A stretch of DNA of 64,000 bases from Ruminiclostridium sufflavum DSM 19573 (lineage in GTDB: Bacteria; Bacillota; Clostridia; Acetivibrionales; DSM-1351), in contig NZ_QKMR01000001.1 of assembly GCF_003208175.1 (NCBI RefSeq), positions 164,502 through 228,501 of the forward strand. Direction: 5' to 3'. The notes below the pieces were generated by a model. That model was not told where the DNA came from. It saw only the letters and a list, made by a program, of their open reading frames with translations, and made no database searches. Both the position numbers and the translations under genes were made by a program. Of the stretch, positions 34,061 to 43,433 are shown piece by piece. How positions within the stretch are numbered: the first letter of the stretch is position 1; every line of letters starts with the position of its first letter.

Positions 34061-35485
34061 TTATGACTGGCTTACCAATGTAAAGGAAGCAAAGTGTGCA
34101 TTTCCCTGGCCGCTGTAGGTAAAATACAAAGCGTGTACACCCTCCGGAATTGTAATATCTCCTTCATATTCCTTCCAAGCGTTTGAATATACCACAGGTA
34201 TTTTGCCAATAGCCTCCCCGTTCCATGCGGTTTTAACCGAAAATTCCCCCAAGCAGTACCCTCTCACTTTAATTTTAATTTTTTCTATTCCCTTGCAGTT
34301 AAAGTATTTAAAGCCTGCTGTTGCAGAATCCTTCATATTTGCAATATAACCTGTTTCCTCATCCCCGTCTCTGCCATCCTGCGTAATCTTCGGGAACTGT
34401 CCGCCCATCCATGCATTGGTGCAATCCGTATACATAGCTTCTTCATTGCAGAACAGACTGCACGCCAAATAGGCAGGATACTCACCGCTCCCCTTCAGCG
34501 GTCCTCCATTTGAACCGCAGGAGGTCATTTCCACCTGAGGAATAGTCCCATCCTCAAGAAAGCTTATTTTCTCCATACATCCCTGCCTGCTGAAATTAGT
34601 ACCATTAGTATGCCTGTGATAAAAAATGTACCAGTTATCTTTGATTTCCACAATACTTCCATGGTTATTTCCGCCGTAGTACATAGGCTTTTCCGCCGGT
34701 TTATACGTGTCAATATGAAGATCATTGTTACTTACGATGACTCCCCTGTAAATAAAGTCTTTTGTGGGATATCTGCTGGTAGCATAGCAAAGCTCATGCA
34801 TCACTACAGAGGAATATATAAAATAATAGGTATCACCCCGTTTTCTGATTGACGAAGCTTCAAAAAACTCATGTCCTTCATATCCGCTTCCTTTGCTGAA
34901 AGGTTCGCTGGGCGCAATAATGACAGGCTCTTCTACAATTGTCAGCATGTCTTCTCCCAAAACAGTGGCCATAGCTCCTGTTCTGGATTTGTCTCCTATT
35001 GCACAAAAACCCGTATACAGATATGTCCTGTCTCCTTCTCTAAATACCCCAGGATCAAACTGGGGTTCATCCCCTTCTCTCTCGCCTAATATTGTTCCGT
35101 CAGAATAATGCACATATCCATAGAACTCAAATTTACCCGCCGGAGTATCGCAAACAGCCGCAGACACAATTGAACGTCTGCTGTCAACGTAATACAGATA
35201 ATATCTCCCATCCGCCCCCACTGCAATATCGGGTGCAAAAAGACAGCTGTCCCTGTCAGAATTATCCTGTACGGCTTCAGCTTTATATATTATTCCCTCA
35301 TACCGCCAATCTGACAAGTCCTCCACCGGAGCAGACCATGTGACATAATCATTCAGACAGTATGCATAGCCGTTAAACCGGTCATGAGAGCCATACACAT
35401 AAACTCTGCCTTCAAAGACATAAGGTTCTCCGTCAGGTATATACTCCCAGGACGGAAGATAAGGATTTAATCCCTGTTTTTTCAT
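34061..35485 (-). CDS. Glycoside hydrolase family 43 with C-terminal CBM6-like domain
   Basis: Predicted beta-xylosidase or alpha-arabinofuranosidase of 474 aa. ATG 35485 (MKKQGLNPYLP) follows GGGAGG; the longer in-frame version lacks a site. No signal peptide, so cytoplasmic. Residues 1-330 form the five-bladed GH43 fold: GRVYVYGSHD at 27-35, FAPDIAVGADGRYYLYYVD at 83-101 with the pKa-tuning Asp86, FDPGVF at 143-148, and GHEFFEASS with the likely acid Glu209. Residues about 345-474 look like a CBM6 beta-sandwich (ending YFTYSGQGNAHFASFTLV). It stands alone, with no transporter next to it. Confidence 0.9.
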   Translation of the reverse strand: MKKQGLNPYLPSWEYIPDGEPYVFEGRVYVYGSHDRFNGYAYCLNDYVTWSAPVEDLSDWRYEGIIYKAEAVQDNSDRDSCLFAPDIAVGADGRYYLYYVDSRRSIVSAAVCDTPAGKFEFYGYVHYSDGTILGEREGDEPQFDPGVFREGDRTYLYTGFCAIGDKSRTGAMATVLGEDMLTIVEEPVIIAPSEPFSKGSGYEGHEFFEASSIRKRGDTYYFIYSSVVMHELCYATSRYPTKDFIYRGVIVSNNDLHIDTYKPAEKPMYYGGNNHGSIVEIKDNWYIFYHRHTNGTNFSRQGCMEKISFLEDGTIPQVEMTSCGSNGGPLKGSGEYPAYLACSLFCNEEAMYTDCTNAWMGGQFPKITQDGRDGDEETGYIANMKDSATAGFKYFNCKGIEKIKIKVRGYCLGEFSVKTAWNGEAIGKIPVVYSNAWKEYEGDITIPEGVHALYFTYSGQGNAHFASFTLVSQS

Positions 35486-35678
35486 ATTAACCTCCCATGC
35501 CGGGTTTCCGGCACAAAAATTTGTAAAGCCTTCGCGGAGGTACGCCAGTATTTTCATAGCTGCAGCTAAGGTCCTTCAAGCCGGCACTCCTCAATTTACT
35601 TGCGTTTGTTACGGCCGCACATTTTAATAATATTTTATCATAATTTCAGGTAAGCGGAAATTTTCATTTCATTCCTTG

Positions 35679-36746
35679 CTATATCTTTTCGCATTTTGCA
35701 CGATATTGCTTAAGCAGCTGCTTAAATTCAGCACTCAAATGGAGATACCCATATTTTGGGTCATTTTCAATTTCAGCAAGCAGTGTCGGCAATATGTTCG
35801 CACCAACCTTCCCCTTGTTTCCGTTTACTGAAATATGACGGTATAATGGGGATTTTTCTATTTCCCACAGTGTGCTTGCAGCAGAAAGAATTGATTTCAA
35901 AAGCAAAATACTGTCCTGAACATTTTCTTGGGCAATTGCAACTTGAAGCGGTGCGATATATGAGCTATAATCCCACAGCTCAAACAGTTCCGCAGCATCA
36001 CGGGAGAGCTCCGCTATATGTGAAGCGGCTTGATTTTTGTCTTCCTTTACTGCAATATCAACCAAGCTTAACAAAATAGCTTGAATTTCATTAATTTCAA
36101 TCAGCAATTTGCGTTCCAAAAGCCCGGCAGCTTCATCAAGCCTGTTCTGAACAATGTAAAGATCTGCTTGAAGCTTTATTTTATCCAAAGCACTTCTTTC
36201 GGGCAGCAAATCCAGCATTTCCTGCGCCTTGCCATATTCTCCGCGGCCTTTGTATCTGGAAGCGAGCATAAAAACCGCCTCATTTCTTCTCCTGTCATCT
36301 TCACATTTCGCTGCCCTCTCATACAGAGCTGTAATTTTACTATCGTATTTTTGCTTATCCCCGGCGCTCATTCCTGACATTATCAAGGCGCCGTCCAGCA
36401 GAAGCGCGGTTGAATGAATCAGAAACCCACAGTTCGGATATTCCTGAATTTTTTTAACTCCCATAGAAAAGCCGCAGTCAAACCCATTTTTACGGATAAC
36501 ATCAATTACTTCTTTACAAAAGCGGCCGACTTCCTGTTCCGACAAGCCTTCGTTAAAGCAAAGCAAGGTATTCAAATCAATTTTAAGCAGCCTTGCCAGC
36601 GGAGGCAGCAAGGAAATATCAGGGTAAGTAGCCCCCCTCTCCCACTTATTGACGGCAGGAGTGGAAACCCCCAGATACTCTGCAATCTGCTCCTGAGTTA
36701 ATCCGATTTTCTTTCTTTTTTCTTGAATAATCTTATTCAATGGCAT
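35679..36746 (-). CDS. XRE-family regulator with TPR-like C-terminal domain
   Basis: A 355-aa protein from ATG 36746 (MPLNKIIQE). Residues 1-60 are a lambda-repressor-like HTH: RKKIGLTQEQIAEYLGVSTPAVNKWERGATYPDISLLPPLARLL. The remainder (about 75-350) is all-helical with TPR-like pieces such as YKGRGEYGKAQEMLDLLPE and LDEAAGLLERKLL. This architecture is common in Firmicutes regulators, some of which sense small peptides. No peptide gene is seen beside it. Target genes unknown. Confidence 0.88.
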   Translation of the reverse strand: MPLNKIIQEKRKKIGLTQEQIAEYLGVSTPAVNKWERGATYPDISLLPPLARLLKIDLNTLLCFNEGLSEQEVGRFCKEVIDVIRKNGFDCGFSMGVKKIQEYPNCGFLIHSTALLLDGALIMSGMSAGDKQKYDSKITALYERAAKCEDDRRRNEAVFMLASRYKGRGEYGKAQEMLDLLPERSALDKIKLQADLYIVQNRLDEAAGLLERKLLIEINEIQAILLSLVDIAVKEDKNQAASHIAELSRDAAELFELWDYSSYIAPLQVAIAQENVQDSILLLKSILSAASTLWEIEKSPLYRHISVNGNKGKVGANILPTLLAEIENDPKYGYLHLSAEFKQLLKQYRAKCEKI

Positions 36747-36755
36747 TGTTATCAT

Positions 36756-37177
36756 CTCTCAATTTAATTTTGTATAAATACTATATTATGCAGGTTTTGC
36801 TTAACAGGAGAATATATAAGTGCCGGTATACCCTCAAGCAGCTGCACCTTATGTCACCACGCCAAGCATTCATAAAATTACTATTGTTAAGCAAGCCCTG
36901 AGTACATTTTATCAGACTAACACCACACAAAACAATTGAGCAGTTATTAAACAAAAGAATAATAAATTAACCGGAAGTTAATTTTAAGCACAGGCGCAGC
37001 CCCTTTATTGCCGGAACCAGCCATTAGCTGTCAATATACCTTCAGGCTGCATATTATTCTGTGATTCCTGCTTCAAAATATGTATCTGCATGCTAAATAC
37101 ACACGTAATATATGGTATAATGACTAAAACAAAAATCTGAGTGTGATAAAAGTATTTATCCGGATTGTGAGGTCAGG
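36756..37177. other. Intergenic region between divergent XRE and 504-aa genes
   Basis: No credible gene. The one notable signal is an extended -10 box TGGTATAAT at 37113-37121 on the plus strand without a clear -35, about 57 bp before the 504-aa gene. The rest is unassigned. Confidence 0.5.
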
Positions 37178-38692
37178 ATGGCAATTACTTATGAAAGGTA
37201 TCTGAAACTGAATATCGACAGCTCTCTTATCGGCTTTGAGCATGTTGGAAAAGGCGGGGTCAACTATTTCTGCACCCCAAAAGGCGCAAAGGTAATCGGA
37301 CAAACCGGAACGGACGGTATTCACTTTTGCTCCGTATCCGGCTTTGGCAGGATGGTCTTTGCCGTCAGTCCAATGAATACACCGGGAAACTATGTACATC
37401 CGATAGCAAGAGATTTCCCAGACTTCCTGCGGCTTCTGCTTTCTTGCGGAGATGCTTCCATACCCGAACAGGTATATTGCTGGAATGAAGAACAGTTTGA
37501 TGCCTTCCTGCAGGGCAATCCTCTTAGTGCCGAACAGCAGGCTGTACTGGATACCATCCGGGAAAAGCTTATGCTGTCACCCATTGAAAAGCCCTTTGCT
37601 TACATCAAAGAGCTGCAGGCCGGGTTTGATTACAGCCGTATTAAATATACGGAAGATTACTATGAGTGGGTTCCTGAAGAGCCGAAAATACCGGAATGGA
37701 AGGTTTACTTTAACGGCAGCTTTTGGGGAAAGCATAGCCGTGAAAGAGCCGGTAAGGAAATTCCTATTAATAAGCAATTCGTCTGGAGTGATAAAAGCTG
37801 TCATATTCCGGCAATTTATAACTTCGGCAAAGGCTTGGTCGCAGACCTATGCATACAGGTTCCGGCTGAAAGCATTTATTCCTTTATGGGCAAGTGGCAG
37901 CTATCTGCTGACAGCTATGGGAGCAATTATACTGAAGAACAGCATATGCAGATTAACGCTGAAAATCCTCTTGTCATCAATATATCACCCAAAATTGTGA
38001 TTAACGGAGCTGTCCTTCCAAGCTCTAATGGCACCGGCATTTCATGGAATCCCTGTTTTCCGGACAGAAACAGTCTTGAGGCCGAGAGCGCGATACGGCA
38101 TTACAAGCTTGATTCTGCCTATGGCTGGATAATTCAGCGGTTTGCTTTTCCCTGGGGGAAGAAACGCAAACCGCTGATTAAGACACTCAGCCTTACACTA
38201 GTACAGGATCCTGTTCCTGTGGCAGGACCGCACTTTCATATATCTGCGCCCAGTGAGTGCATCAAGTTCACACACCCGGTCACAGGCACAAAGCATACGC
38301 TTACCATACATGAATACCAGCGGCAGGAAATATCCGGCGAGCATTTTGGCAGCCAGAATTATGAATTTCCGACGCACTATACTGCAATGAGCTATGCGCT
38401 CTCTCCTGATATGCCTAATAGTGCATTTACCGTCACTGATTGTGTTTGTTCCGACCAGCCTCGGCAGAAGAGCGTCAATCCCAAAGAGCCGCAAGCCTCC
38501 TGCAGTGTTTGCATAGGCATTATCGGCGGCGGACATGGTCTGTTTACCTTAATTTCACACAGCAAAAGCCAGGACAAGCTCCATGCGGTCTGCTCCGCAC
38601 TCCACTTTATACCGGCAGAGGACGTTGAGTGGCGCATGACATTTTATGAAAGAAAAAGTGAGGATATTACGGTGGAGCTGTTACAGGCATAG
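37178..38692 (+). CDS. Conserved-looking 504-aa protein of unknown function
   Basis: I do not recognise the family with confidence. ATG 37178 follows GAGG at five bases. The N-terminal 110 residues (GFEHVGKGGVNYFCTPKGAKVIGQTGTDGIHFC...YVHPIARDFPDFLRLLLSCGD) read like an SMI1/KNR4 (SUKH)-type domain: a short charged start, FCTPKGA, then a core ending in a DFLRLLL helix. Residues 150-504 are mixed beta, with many Trp and Pro and no clear enzyme motif. No signal peptide or membrane helix. It stands alone. An immunity or adaptor role is one possibility; this is a guess. Confidence 0.7.
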   Translation: MAITYERYLKLNIDSSLIGFEHVGKGGVNYFCTPKGAKVIGQTGTDGIHFCSVSGFGRMVFAVSPMNTPGNYVHPIARDFPDFLRLLLSCGDASIPEQVYCWNEEQFDAFLQGNPLSAEQQAVLDTIREKLMLSPIEKPFAYIKELQAGFDYSRIKYTEDYYEWVPEEPKIPEWKVYFNGSFWGKHSRERAGKEIPINKQFVWSDKSCHIPAIYNFGKGLVADLCIQVPAESIYSFMGKWQLSADSYGSNYTEEQHMQINAENPLVINISPKIVINGAVLPSSNGTGISWNPCFPDRNSLEAESAIRHYKLDSAYGWIIQRFAFPWGKKRKPLIKTLSLTLVQDPVPVAGPHFHISAPSECIKFTHPVTGTKHTLTIHEYQRQEISGEHFGSQNYEFPTHYTAMSYALSPDMPNSAFTVTDCVCSDQPRQKSVNPKEPQASCSVCIGIIGGGHGLFTLISHSKSQDKLHAVCSALHFIPAEDVEWRMTFYERKSEDITVELLQA

Positions 38693-38855
38693 AAACAAAT
38701 TTTCTCAACAGGTACCAGCGGACACCTTTAGGGGAACTGCTTCTACTTCGGCAAAGCACAGGCTGTTTCTGAGCTGACCTCTTCCCCGAAAAGGCGAACG
38801 CTCCTTTTATTCCCTGAATATAATTCTCTGAATATTAGGAACTTAAAAGAGTTCT

Positions 38856-39761
38856 TTAATTTATAGCTTTAACAGGACGCGCCTCAATATAGCCTCTGTA
38901 TCCCATCGGTGCAAGCTGAAATCTCGGTGCGGCTTCCGGTGCCCACTGATATCCGTAAACAGTAGGATCGAACCTTTCAATGTGCTCCCAAACCTCGCCA
39001 ATCTCATCCATAAAATCATCATCATTATAGGCTTCCCCCTGAAAAATCATTAGCTTACAAGGCGGCAAGTCAATAACCTCATATCCCTCGGGTATATTAT
39101 TGGAATAGTCCTCAGGTACTTCTACTCCCTGAACATATTGGGATGTTCCCTCCTTTATAAGGTATTTGGGAAGCCACATTCCTATAGGCTCATACATCGC
39201 TTCCTTTACACTTGTAAGCACCGGCCACACATCACAGCCGGCCTCCTCGCAGTATGCAAAATACTCAGCTGCCTTTTTGCCCCGTTTTAACAGAACCTTT
39301 CGTGCAGGACGTTCAATAACCTGTACAAATATTGCTTTGGTTTTACTTTTTTCACTCATCATATCTTCTCCTTTATGAAGTTCTCGGTAGGTATCAAAAA
39401 CTTTCCGAGGCATGAACAGCTTTATTGGCGGTGTACATTGACTATACCTTCTTGGTGGCATTCCGAATTCCTTTGAAAATGCTCTGGTAAAGCCCTCGTG
39501 AGAATCAAATACAAAGTCTATCGCTACATCGATAACCCTTTCGTCACTGTCCCTCAGCATTAGTGCCGCTTTTGAAAGCCTTAATGCACGAATATACTCA
39601 AACGGTGCTTTCCCCGTAGCTTCTTTGAATAGCCTTGCCGCATGCCATGGCGAATATCCTGCCGCAATAGCCAATTCCTTCAGTGTAATTTTTTTAGAGA
39701 TTCTGTCATCAATATATTCCTGCATTCGCTGTACCGCCATAATAGCTTCATACTCGTTCAT
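38856..39761 (-). CDS. AraC-family regulator with GyrI-like effector domain
   Basis: A 301-aa regulator. Residues 1-110 hold the double helix-turn-helix of AraC proteins: RISKKITLKELAIAAGYSPWHAARLFKEATGKAPFEYIRALRLSKAAL and VIDVAIDFVFDSHEGFTRAFSKEFGMPPRRY. Residues about 140-295 are a GyrI/BmrR-like ligand-binding domain (KAIFVQVIERPARKVLLKRG...YEVIDLPPCKLMIFQGEAYNDDDF). MarA/Rob-like proteins with this layout respond to small lipophilic molecules. ATG 39761 follows AGGAGG. No target gene is obvious; the divergent LUD gene is one candidate. Confidence 0.92.
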   Translation of the reverse strand: MNEYEAIMAVQRMQEYIDDRISKKITLKELAIAAGYSPWHAARLFKEATGKAPFEYIRALRLSKAALMLRDSDERVIDVAIDFVFDSHEGFTRAFSKEFGMPPRRYSQCTPPIKLFMPRKVFDTYRELHKGEDMMSEKSKTKAIFVQVIERPARKVLLKRGKKAAEYFAYCEEAGCDVWPVLTSVKEAMYEPIGMWLPKYLIKEGTSQYVQGVEVPEDYSNNIPEGYEVIDLPPCKLMIFQGEAYNDDDFMDEIGEVWEHIERFDPTVYGYQWAPEAAPRFQLAPMGYRGYIEARPVKAIN

Positions 39762-40086
39762 TTCCGCACCTCCTGATGCTTGTATTATATTTCATAAAGG
39801 CTTCGGCTTCTTGACTTCTATTGCTAAAAAAAGTATTGCTTTAAACACCTGAAATCTTTACTTTTTATGAAAAGACATATACCCTGTAATTTCGTTATCC
39901 TGCCATCATCTTAAAAGATATCAGAAAAATGTTTCCTAAGGAAGGCCCCTGTATAAAGGAAAAGCACCTTAAAACATAACATTTCAGTAATTTCCGGCAC
40001 AAAAGCAGTGATGTTGACCCTTAATATATGGTATTATTAATACATAAAGCATATAACTTATTTAATGAGGTGTCAGCGAAGAAATC
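39762..40086. other. Intergenic region between AraC and LUD genes
   Basis: No gene seen. It carries the LUD promoter: TTGACC at 40015-40020, an 18-base spacer and TAATAC at 40039-40044 on the plus strand. The remaining 250 bp hold nothing I can assign. Confidence 0.55.
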
Positions 40087-40704
40087 ATGATTAATATAGT
40101 ACAAAAAACAATTCATAACCTAAGCAATAACAATATAACCGGTTATTATACAAATTCAATTGCACAACTGCACGAGGTTATCCGGTCTTTGCTTAGGAAG
40201 GAGGAAACGGTTGGCTGCGGGGATTCCGCAACACTGGAGCAGACCGGCATCTTTGATCTTATGCGAAATGAAGGCTATAGCTTTTTAGACAAGCATATCC
40301 CCGGATTAAGCCACGAAGAAAAAAGGGAAATATATCTGCAAAATTTTAGAGCCGATACCTTTTTAACAGGCATCAATGCCGTCACAATGGATGGAAAGCT
40401 GTTCAACATAGATGGAAACGGCAGCCGGGTTGCTCCGATTTTATACGGGCCCAAGCAAGTGATTGCCGTTGTGGGAACCAATAAAATTGTCAGCTCAGAA
40501 AAGGAAGCCATTTATCGTACACGCCACATATCAGCACCTCTGGACGCAAAACGTCTTAAAAAAAGCACTCCCTGCACCAGACTTAATAAATGCATAGATT
40601 GTCATCATAAGCAGAGAATTTGTAATGATTTTGTTCTGGTTACCGGTCAATTTGAAAAGAATAGAATTAAGGTTATCTTTATTGAAGGAAATTATGGCTT
40701 CTAG
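40087..40704 (+). CDS. LUD-domain protein (LutC/DUF162 type)
   Basis: A 205-aa LUD (lactate-utilisation) domain protein. Seen: EETVGCGDSATLEQTGIFDLM, FLTGINAVTMDGKLFNIDGNGSRVAPILYGPKQVIAVVGTNKIV, which are the typical NAG-like fold segments of the family, and a C-terminal CTRLNKCIDCHHKQRIC with four Cys. In LutABC the domain helps an iron-sulfur lactate oxidase, but LutA and LutB are absent here. Single-gene LUD proteins with this Cys tail are common in Clostridia and their role is unknown. Confidence 0.88.
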   Translation: MINIVQKTIHNLSNNNITGYYTNSIAQLHEVIRSLLRKEETVGCGDSATLEQTGIFDLMRNEGYSFLDKHIPGLSHEEKREIYLQNFRADTFLTGINAVTMDGKLFNIDGNGSRVAPILYGPKQVIAVVGTNKIVSSEKEAIYRTRHISAPLDAKRLKKSTPCTRLNKCIDCHHKQRICNDFVLVTGQFEKNRIKVIFIEGNYGF

Positions 40705-40892
40705 TTTCTAAAGCAAGCTGCTCATTATTTTTAATCATCTGCCGGACTATACTTGCATAATATCTGTAAGAAAGCAGCAATACGCGTCCTGCTACCGGTA
40801 TAGGAATTTATTGTTCAATGTTATAGCTAAGCCTATGCTTTTTGATTCAATTATGCTATGCTGATAATAATATTAAAGCTGTTATCGTTTAA

Positions 40893-40964
40893 ACATCTCT
40901 TATTCATTGGTTTACAAAGTAATGAATAAGAGGTGTCTTATTATTTTATGAAGAGGTGTCTTAT
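40893..40964 (+). promoter_or_regulatory. 16-bp stem leader hairpin with duplicated ribosome-binding site
   Basis: Arms 40893-40908 and 40921-40936 pair over 16 positions with one G-U pair and a 12-base loop. The 3' arm hides a GAGGTG site. The 14-mer AAGAGGTGTCTTAT occurs at 40928-40941 and again at 40951-40964, where its GAGGTG serves the ATG at 40963. This could tune translation of the flavin-binding protein that follows. Confidence 0.5.
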
Positions 40965-41487
40965 GTTTAGAGAAATGCGCCGTAAAAAGCAAGCTTTATC
41001 CAATGAAGAGATTATTGCAGTACTGAATCGAGGAACGTCCGGTGTGCTGGCTGTGTCCGGCGACGGAAATTATCCATATGCGGTTCCTTTAAGCTATGTC
41101 TGTCATGCTTCCCGTATCTTTTTCCATTGTGCCAAATCAGGTCATAAGCTGGATGCAATCGCACGAAATGAAAAGGTTTCGTTTTGTGTAATTGATCGGG
41201 ACGAAGTAGTTCCGCAAAAGTATACCTCCTATTTCCGAAGTGTAATTGTCTTTGGAAAAGCACGTATTCTTGAGGAAAAAACAGAAAAGAGAAGAGCACT
41301 TGAATTGTTGGCGGCAAAGTATTCTCCCGACCATGAGCAAGGCCGTCTGGAGGAAATTGAAAAGGCTTTTGAGCATGTATGCATGATAGAGCTTACAATC
41401 GAGCATATAAGCGGAAAAGAAGCATTGGAACTGACTGGATTTAAGCCTTCTGTAAACAGTCAGCCTGAGGAAACCGGAACAACATAA
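40963..41487 (+). CDS. Pyridoxamine 5'-phosphate oxidase-like flavin protein (NimA-like)
   Basis: FMN-binding split-barrel protein of 174 aa from ATG 40963 (MFREMRRKKQ), which has GAGGTG directly upstream; an ATG at 40948 served by an earlier copy of the same site is also possible. Family blocks: GTSGVLAVSGDGNYPYAVPLSYVC, IFFHCAKSGHKLDAIARNEKVSFCVID, and YTSYFRSVIVFGKARIL. Members bind flavin or heme, and Nim proteins reduce nitroimidazoles. The sequence does not fix the activity. The unusual leader hairpin is listed separately. Confidence 0.9.
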   Translation: MFREMRRKKQALSNEEIIAVLNRGTSGVLAVSGDGNYPYAVPLSYVCHASRIFFHCAKSGHKLDAIARNEKVSFCVIDRDEVVPQKYTSYFRSVIVFGKARILEEKTEKRRALELLAAKYSPDHEQGRLEEIEKAFEHVCMIELTIEHISGKEALELTGFKPSVNSQPEETGTT

Positions 41488-41558
41488 TTATATTAAGTCT
41501 AATTTGCTGCCGGAGGAGCTTAAATAGGAAAGCCCTCCGCAGTTTTTCAAATTTGTTA

Positions 41559-41587
41559 TTGAAAGCATTAATTTCATATGTTATAAT
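41559..41587 (+). promoter_or_regulatory. Sigma-A promoter of MFS gene
   Basis: TTGAAA (41559-41564), a 17-base spacer and TATAAT (41582-41587). The predicted start near 41593 rules out translation from the TTG at 41587 and supports the ATG at 41608. Confidence 0.7.
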
Positions 41588-41607
41588 TGCTGGAAGTTAT
41601 AACTACT

Positions 41608-42798
41608 ATGAAAGCTGGTAAACAAATGAGCTTACGCACAAGGTTCCATTCTGAACGGGATTTTAATTTATTTTTGCTTGCAGGTCTATTCTCCGGAATT
41701 GGTGCAGGTATCAATACATCTATATTTAACAACTATTTAAGTGATGTTTTCAAGCTTTCGGAGGATATCAGGGGCTTCCTTGAGGTACCCAGAGAAGCTC
41801 CGGGCTTTTTCATCATGTTGACTCTGGCAGCATTAAGTTTTTTAGGTGATATACGTATCGCGATGCTGGGTATGGCAGCCGCAGGTCTGGGTATGCTTGG
41901 ACTTGGTATGCTGTCGCCTACCTTTGCGGTAATGATTATCTGGATGATGATGTACAGTCTCGGCACGCACATGGTCATGCCTGTCACACCCTCCATAGGC
42001 ATGTCTTTGTCCAATCAGGAAGCTTTCGGTGCCAGACTTGGAACAATAAGTGCCTTCACTTTGTCAGGAAGTATTATTGCCTATGTTTATATCTTTATTG
42101 GATTTAATTTCTTGCATATGACTTATCAGACTGCGTTTGTTACAGGAACTGTTTTTTATGTGACGGCAGCTTTTTCTGTCGGGATGATGAAGAAGGGCGA
42201 ATCAAATATCCGAAAAGTAAGATTTGTTTTTAGAAAACGTTATTCGCTTTATTATATTCTTGCCGTTATCAGTGGTGCAAGGAATCAAATTTTTCTGACA
42301 TTCGCACCGTGGGTGCTGATTAAGGTTTTTGCCGTAAAGCCTCAGATTTTTGCAATTTTAGGTATCGTAGTTGCCTGCATAAGTATCGGCACCCGTAAGC
42401 TAATCGGTAATTTGATTGACAGCCGGGGTGAAAGATTTGTGCTGACCCTTGAGGCTATTTTGCTGTTTGCCATCTGTATCGGATATGCCTTCTCCGATAG
42501 AATTTTTTCAACCGGCATAGCCGTAGTAATCATTGCGGGCTGCTATGTCATTGACAACTCAATGGCTGCGGTCGAAATGGCGCGGTCAACATATGTCCGT
42601 AAGATTGCCGTCGATCTTGCCGATGTTACCCCGACACTGTCCACCGGCGTAAGCCTTCAGCATATTGCTTCAATGGTCATTCCAATTTTCGGAGGCCTTT
42701 TATGGTTGAAAATAGGATATCAGGCCGTTTTTATGGCAGCCGCCGTTATTGCATTGCTTAATCTGATTCTGTCGCGAAGAATTAAGATTGAATTATAA
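41608..42798 (+). CDS. Major facilitator superfamily transporter
   Basis: A 396-aa membrane protein with about twelve hydrophobic segments, from FNLFLLAGLFSGIGAGINTSIFNNYLSDVF to AVFMAAAVIALLNLIL. ATG 41608 is chosen because a promoter overlaps the upstream TTG; its ribosome site (GGAAG) is weak. The short leader suggests near-leaderless initiation. Sequence type recalls drug/sugar MFS exporters of Clostridia. Substrate unknown; no regulator gene next to it except the flavin protein 120 bp upstream. Confidence 0.85.
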   Translation: MKAGKQMSLRTRFHSERDFNLFLLAGLFSGIGAGINTSIFNNYLSDVFKLSEDIRGFLEVPREAPGFFIMLTLAALSFLGDIRIAMLGMAAAGLGMLGLGMLSPTFAVMIIWMMMYSLGTHMVMPVTPSIGMSLSNQEAFGARLGTISAFTLSGSIIAYVYIFIGFNFLHMTYQTAFVTGTVFYVTAAFSVGMMKKGESNIRKVRFVFRKRYSLYYILAVISGARNQIFLTFAPWVLIKVFAVKPQIFAILGIVVACISIGTRKLIGNLIDSRGERFVLTLEAILLFAICIGYAFSDRIFSTGIAVVIIAGCYVIDNSMAAVEMARSTYVRKIAVDLADVTPTLSTGVSLQHIASMVIPIFGGLLWLKIGYQAVFMAAAVIALLNLILSRRIKIEL

Positions 42799-42849
42799 TT
42801 CAGATTTGGAATGTGTTGAGGTGCTTATAATATTGAAGCACAAAACTGT

Positions 42850-43161
42850 TTAGTTTAAATTTGACCTACAGCAATTCCAATTATGAATGGCAGAGATATT
42901 GAACCGACCCCGCTGTAGATTGTTGGTATTTGATAATACTTCTCCAGTTGCTACTCTCTTGTTTGCTTCGAACAAATCAAATTTACTACCCGAATAAAGC
43001 AAGTTATTTGGTTCCCATTCAACTAAGAATCTTATATTACCCTCCGACCAAGACTCATCATGTTTTATAAAATCTACCACAATACTCCATGCTTCGTTTG
43101 GCCATTGCCACTGTAGAATACTGTAAACCTGTGGGTGGACTTTTCCTTCCACCATTTTCAA
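42850..43161 (-). CDS. Hypothetical protein, possibly a displaced immunity-type gene
   Basis: An open frame of about 103 aa, KVHPQVYSILQWQWPNEAWSIVVDFIKHDESWSEGNIRFLV in the middle. The reported start is a TTG; an ATG at 43155 lacks a good ribosome site, so this may be a gene remnant. It lies beside an orphan Rhs toxin end and immunity gene, in a place where such fragments gather. I do not recognise the family. Confidence 0.35.
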   Translation of the reverse strand: MKMVEGKVHPQVYSILQWQWPNEAWSIVVDFIKHDESWSEGNIRFLVEWEPNNLLYSGSKFDLFEANKRVATGEVLSNTNNLQRGRFNISAIHNWNCCRSNLN

Positions 43162-43222
43162 AAGATATCCAATGTATTTTTGCTCTATTCACGTTTTGCA
43201 TTTTATACCACCTTCCAATTTT

Positions 43223-43429
43223 TTAGTAAGCAGGAATAGGAATATTCACTTTGGGCATGCTTATTTCAACTTTAGGCAATTGAATTGGTGGTAATTGTCC
43301 TTCTAATGCTGGAACCATAAATGAGGGTACATTACCTTCATAGCCTGAAATTGGGAATTTTGACTCATATATTCTTTTTGCGCCTAACCATGTTGAACCT
43401 AGAACAAGTGGAGTTCCATTATAATTCAT
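43223..43429 (-). CDS. Hypothetical 68-aa protein
   Basis: Four bases after the DUF3969-like gene, an ATG at 43429 opens a 68-aa frame with a proline-rich end (LPPIQLPKVEISMPKVNIPIPAY). The ribosome site is poor. It may be a remnant of a larger toxin or a small protein cotranscribed with the immunity gene. Not recognised. Confidence 0.35.
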   Translation of the reverse strand: MNYNGTPLVLGSTWLGAKRIYESKFPISGYEGNVPSFMVPALEGQLPPIQLPKVEISMPKVNIPIPAY

Positions 43430-43433
43430 CTTT

